Assembly: GCF_032854445.1 (NCBI RefSeq)
Contig: NC_088302.1
Location: 48,204,046-48,268,045 of the forward strand
DNA: 64,000 nt
Reading direction: 5' to 3'
Origin: Liolophura sinensis
Lineage: Eukaryota > Mollusca > Polyplacophora > Chitonida > Chitonidae
Position 1 is the stretch's first letter, and every line of letters begins with the position of its first letter. Position numbers and translations under genes: made by a program. The notes beneath the pieces are model-generated. The model did not search any database and was not told the origin of the DNA. It saw nothing but the letters and a program-made list of their open reading frames with translations. Shown here one piece after another: positions 60,103 through 64,000 of the stretch.

Positions 60103-61650
60103 ATGGATAAACCCTGGAATACCAGTGGTAGTTCATCATGGCCTAAAACAAAGAAGGGAAGCTCAAAAAAGAAGAACTCCAAGAGGAAGGCGTCAAGTTT
60201 ACCAGCAGTCCCTGCTGTGTCTGGTGTAATCACGAGGCCCAGCCCACCCACCTATCATCCCAAAAGTGTCCAGCCCCAGGTGAGCCTCAGCAGTACTCTG
60301 TACACTGATGCATCATCATTGAGGGTTCAAGCGGGATCAGTCCGTCCCAGAAGTGCTCACCGTGCATGCAGTCAGAAGAGTTTTGAAGCTGACCCACCCA
60401 GACCTAGGAGTGCTCAAAGTAGTGCCCAGCTCACAAACAGCACTCACGGTAAACAGGTGTACTATAGCTCTTCTTTTGAGTGCCTGGTTGATAGTCTTGA
60501 CCCTTCACCCAAAGGGAATAGTGTCCCCAAAAACACGGAGTACTACAACACCCTGAAAATCTGGACTCGGTCCCGACGGGCTAGAGACATCTTTCCTTTT
60601 GAACAGCTTCCCACAGATTGTAAATTGAAAGTCTTCTCCTATTTCTCTGCCCCAGAAAAGGGCGAGCTTGCCTCTGTTTGTCGTGAATGGAGGGATCTGA
60701 TGAAGACATCAAGTCTGTGGAAAAATGTGGACTTCACGCAGTTCCCATTCACATGTTTACCGAAAACCCGCCATTTCAGCCCAGAAGGACGTATGCACTT
60801 TTGCTTCCAATGTCACCGCAAACGGGTCCACAAATTCATTAAGTTTATCATCAAACTACGTCCTTTGGTGACGAGGTTGGTGTTTAATTATGACATCGCT
60901 GACACATGTGATGGTTGGCTAACAATGCTTCATCAGCTCCTGGACAATCTGCCCCTGCGTGATTTGGTTTATGTGCAGCTCAAGTGGAAGGACACACCCA
61001 TGAAATCATTCTGCCTAGATCCCGTGGATTTAGGAGACAACACTGAGACCATTGTTTACCGCCACCGTCATAGACAACGACTTTTTGTTCAGCTGTTTGA
61101 TAAATTCACCACATTGGCTTCTAATGTGAAAACCCTCATCCTACCATTTGACTGGTCAGAGAAATCGGTCACATGTTTGTCTCGTTTGAAGTCATTGCAC
61201 TCACTCGTGCTGGAAAAATATTTTGTATTTCAGCGTCTAGATCAGGACCTTTTGTCAAAGCTGTTCACAGGTCTTCCCAGCCTGGAGCGTCTCATGCTGG
61301 AGGTGTGGACCCCAAGTGGGAGGGGCTTGATCAAGTACCACATTCAATCAGAATCATTGCGCTACCTTGACATCTCTCAGAGTCGGGGGTTCTATCTTCA
61401 GAACATCTGGTTGCCAAGCCTGCGTCAGTTTTACGTGGCTCGTCATCCGTGGAATGGGCCCTTGATACAAGCAGACCAGATCAACCTACCTTGTCTATAT
61501 GGTACACTGACAACAGGTGCCCCTAAACTGGAGAAGTTGAATGGCCATGTGTTGCATGCGGACTGGCGGTGTAACCTGTACCCAGATCTGGAGGAAGCCC
61601 TGAAAGCTGTCTGCTCTTGCAGACAGCACAAGCCAGGCTGGGCCATGTGA
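60103..61650 (+). CDS. F-box protein (substrate receptor of SCF-type ubiquitin ligase)
   Basis: A 515-residue intronless reading frame. An F-box lies at about residues 164-210: FPFEQLPTDCKLKVFSYFSA followed by LASVCREWRDLMKTSSLWKN, with the usual LP start, VC..W core and W near the end; it would bind SKP1 and place the protein in an SCF (SKP1-CUL1) E3 ligase. Residues 1-160 are Ser/Lys-rich and look disordered, with a basic KKGSSKKKNSKRK cluster at 17-29 that could be a nuclear signal. Residues about 225-500 are folded and leucine-rich (LVTRLVFNYD, VKTLILPFDW, LKSLHSLVLE, LPSLERLMLEVW, SLRYLDIS), consistent with irregular leucine-rich repeats as in FBXL proteins. The chosen ATG is the first in frame; the frame stays open upstream to 60052, where an acceptor-like gcttcag suggests a 5' exon. 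No orthologue name is claimed. Confidence 0.85.
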   Translation: MDKPWNTSGSSSWPKTKKGSSKKKNSKRKASSLPAVPAVSGVITRPSPPTYHPKSVQPQVSLSSTLYTDASSLRVQAGSVRPRSAHRACSQKSFEADPPRPRSAQSSAQLTNSTHGKQVYYSSSFECLVDSLDPSPKGNSVPKNTEYYNTLKIWTRSRRARDIFPFEQLPTDCKLKVFSYFSAPEKGELASVCREWRDLMKTSSLWKNVDFTQFPFTCLPKTRHFSPEGRMHFCFQCHRKRVHKFIKFIIKLRPLVTRLVFNYDIADTCDGWLTMLHQLLDNLPLRDLVYVQLKWKDTPMKSFCLDPVDLGDNTETIVYRHRHRQRLFVQLFDKFTTLASNVKTLILPFDWSEKSVTCLSRLKSLHSLVLEKYFVFQRLDQDLLSKLFTGLPSLERLMLEVWTPSGRGLIKYHIQSESLRYLDISQSRGFYLQNIWLPSLRQFYVARHPWNGPLIQADQINLPCLYGTLTTGAPKLEKLNGHVLHADWRCNLYPDLEEALKAVCSCRQHKPGWAM

Positions 61651-64000
61651 TCCCATGTCCCAAGATGTACACATTGTTACATTATGTGGGCTTCAAAAAT
61701 ACATTATGAATCTAGGTTTGTAGGATATTTTCTGTTAGTTATAAATGCTGCATACAAGGTGAATGTGACAGTGTGCTTCTTGGCTTGATAGATCAAAGTT
61801 ATCTCCTCCATCAATTAGCAAAACTGGTATCCAAATCAGTTGTAGACATTAAGTAACATGTAATATTCAGTCTTAATTAGAAAAATATGATTATCAGTTA
61901 GGGGCAAAGCCTAACTTATTGATGCCTTTTTCACTTTGTGCATAACTGAAAATGAAATGCAAGCAAAGTGCAGTAGAAGTAGTAGTTTGTATTTGTTGAT
62001 AGTGGTAAAGAGCCTGTTAGTGAACCATAAGTTAGTTGTTTGTGTCTATTTATTTTCTGTTTTGTTTTTGCTTTAATGAAATATGGATGCTTGGTTCAGT
62101 CTGTTGTAGGTACATGTATTTTTATGCAGGTAAATATTCTGCTAACGATATTAGAATAACACTATTTTCTTCTTAGCTATCGTATGCAAGAGGTTCTTCT
62201 TGATTTAAATTGATTATCTCAGTTACTGAAGCTTGTTTGTGTGGAAGTGCTATATGGAAGTATACTGCTGAGAAGAGGGTAACAAAGCCCATGTATACAA
62301 TGCTGTACAAGCACAAGTTTTGAAGTTGCAGTAAACATTTCAGTTTCATCCAGTAATCACACATAAAAAAAACACTAGCTCATGAATTAAAAGAATGTCA
62401 AGTCTGTTTTCTTAAATGAGGTAATTGGCTGAATGCAGATAGTTTTGTTTCTAAGTTTTTAATTCAAACCATAGTGCCACAGCAGTTCTTGCATGTATTC
62501 AATTATTGGAACGCAAATTTTAAACTTATATTCAACTAAAAGTATTAATTTTCTTTGAAGTTCACATTTTAGGTTGTGGCCCAAATCCTCATTGTTCATA
62601 TATCAAAGGCTGTTATAACTGTATGCATAATGTAACATGGAGAATTACAAGTAAGTTTGCCTCATTCCATGCTGGTAGAGTGTAAATAATATATTTCACT
62701 TTGTGTTAATCTTTGAAACCTGTGAGATGTACTTTTGTGAGTGGATATTCACATGGCTGCACACATGGCTCAGTCATTGTCAGATTATATTTGACATGCT
62801 AATGCAAGTTCAAATTTATCCAAGCATAAGTTTATTGTTATTACATATTTTCAGAGTAAGATGCAAGCATGCAACAGGGATATTTTTCATCAAATTTAGT
62901 GCACATAATTGTCACTGTGAAATTGATATAAATCATAGCACTTATTTAGAGCATTCAATACAATATGAGTACACCTGCACTGACTGATAACAACCAGGTT
63001 AAATAGTGAAAAGTTATTTCTGCATGGAAACTGAAACTATTACAGTTGTAAATCTCCAGTATGTTAACGTTAACTACATTCCTCTATACACATGTGTACA
63101 AAGGGAGAATTGTTTTTATAAAATTGCTATAAGATGTTTTTAAAATGTAGATGGCTGATAAATATGCATAAGATATTTACAAGTTTGGTTGAATAAGGAT
63201 TTTCTAGCGTAGTGAATCACTAGATAAATGTTTCTTCTTTGTCTAACAGAGATAACTTTGCTTTCTCCTTGATTTCATTTTGGTATTTATTTACAGAAAG
63301 CAGAACACATTTTCACAACAATTTGGATAAGACATTTGCTGATGGTATGCCTGTTATATATAACACATATATGACTTGAACAAAACTTTGATCTCAGATG
63401 GTGTCATTTTCATGGAATTGACAACTCATTTCCAAAATCATAAGTATTGTGTGGTATGGTGTAATACCAGGATTCAGAAAAATTATTCCTTTGCATCACT
63501 AAGCAAACCTTAAGAAGCTGCTGTACATTGAATAAACTGTGTGTACAAGTGTCACAAACAGTTGGATGCAACATTGTTTTATATATGACATACTTACATG
63601 AGTAGACACATGAGCTCCTACATGTATATTGTTTTTTTTTAAAGAATGATGTAGACCACCAAATTAAATGTAGTTAAGGTGTTATAGTCAGTGCTTTAAA
63701 AAAATTGCAGTCGTCAGTGAAGTCACATAAAATCTTTCTAAGAAGTGTTTTGTGTAACAAAATCATTTTAAGAAGTTGATTTACATTTCACATGATTTGG
63801 AAGATAGTTGTCTAACAAAACAGTTGGTATATGTCACATACCATGTCAAGCTGTTAAATGGCATCTAATGCTCACTCATTTTGACTCGTCTTTGAGTATT
63901 AAACCATTGTCTATTTACTTCCTCTCTTCATGTATATGAGTTGAGTTTTGGTAAGTGCCAAGCCTTCATGAAACATGTACTGTTTTTTGTGCCATATCAA
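61651..64000 (+). other. Probable long 3' UTR of the F-box gene, then intergenic
   Basis: AT-rich with no protein-like frame, SINE or tandem array. A canonical AATAAA at 63531..63536 could end a 3' UTR of about 1.9 kb; earlier ends cannot be excluded. Confidence 0.45.

Overview
This window is a piece of a eukaryotic, AT-rich, intron-rich animal genome. Spliced genes with GT-AG introns, several tRNA-derived SINE families whose 3' ends read like those of molluscs and other lophotrochozoans (tails ending ccaatcaaataaataaat or cactcactcactc), and many minisatellites point to a marine lophotrochozoan such as a mollusc or brachiopod. That assignment is an inference from repeat style and protein resemblance; no species was identified.

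Five host genes can be supported. RIOK2 (+, ten coding exons, 14950..27678) encodes a pre-40S ribosome maturation kinase. A two-exon C18orf32/UPF0729 gene (-, 31172..32477) sits head to head with a LYSMD3-type LysM membrane protein gene (+, two coding exons, 33130..36864), sharing an intergenic region of about 650 bp. A gene for RNA polymerase III subunit RPC7 (POLR3G/POLR3GL, -, five coding exons, 47216..54244) was rebuilt exon by exon from family similarity and consistent splice phases; most of its exons are too short or too low in complexity to stand out as open frames. A long single-exon F-box protein gene (+) lies at 60103..61650. One further coding exon (-, 9389..9892) carries a C76-like cysteine protease/deubiquitinase-type domain.

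Layout: 1-14.9 kb is mostly repeats and unassigned DNA around the C76-like exon. 15-28 kb is RIOK2, whose introns hold a foldback element, SINEs and three satellites. 28-37 kb holds SINEs and the C18orf32/LYSMD3 pair. 37-47 kb is a gene desert with two coding-looking satellites (24-bp and 42-bp units). 47-54 kb is the RPC7 gene, with a tandemly duplicated exon end. 54-60 kb is intergenic, with a TATA/CCAAT promoter candidate. 60-64 kb is the F-box gene and a long probable 3' UTR.

The genes do not form a pathway. RIOK2 (ribosome assembly) and RPC7 (tRNA and 5S rRNA transcription) are both growth-linked housekeeping genes. The points most worth checking are a one-base frameshift in RIOK2 exon 5 next to a SINE, five tandem copies of the RPC7 acidic exon end each with its own 5' splice site, a satellite built from a SINE tail together with two tiny SINE-tail insertions carrying perfect 13-bp target duplications, and a 209-bp higher-order repeat. 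No virus-like element was recognised.
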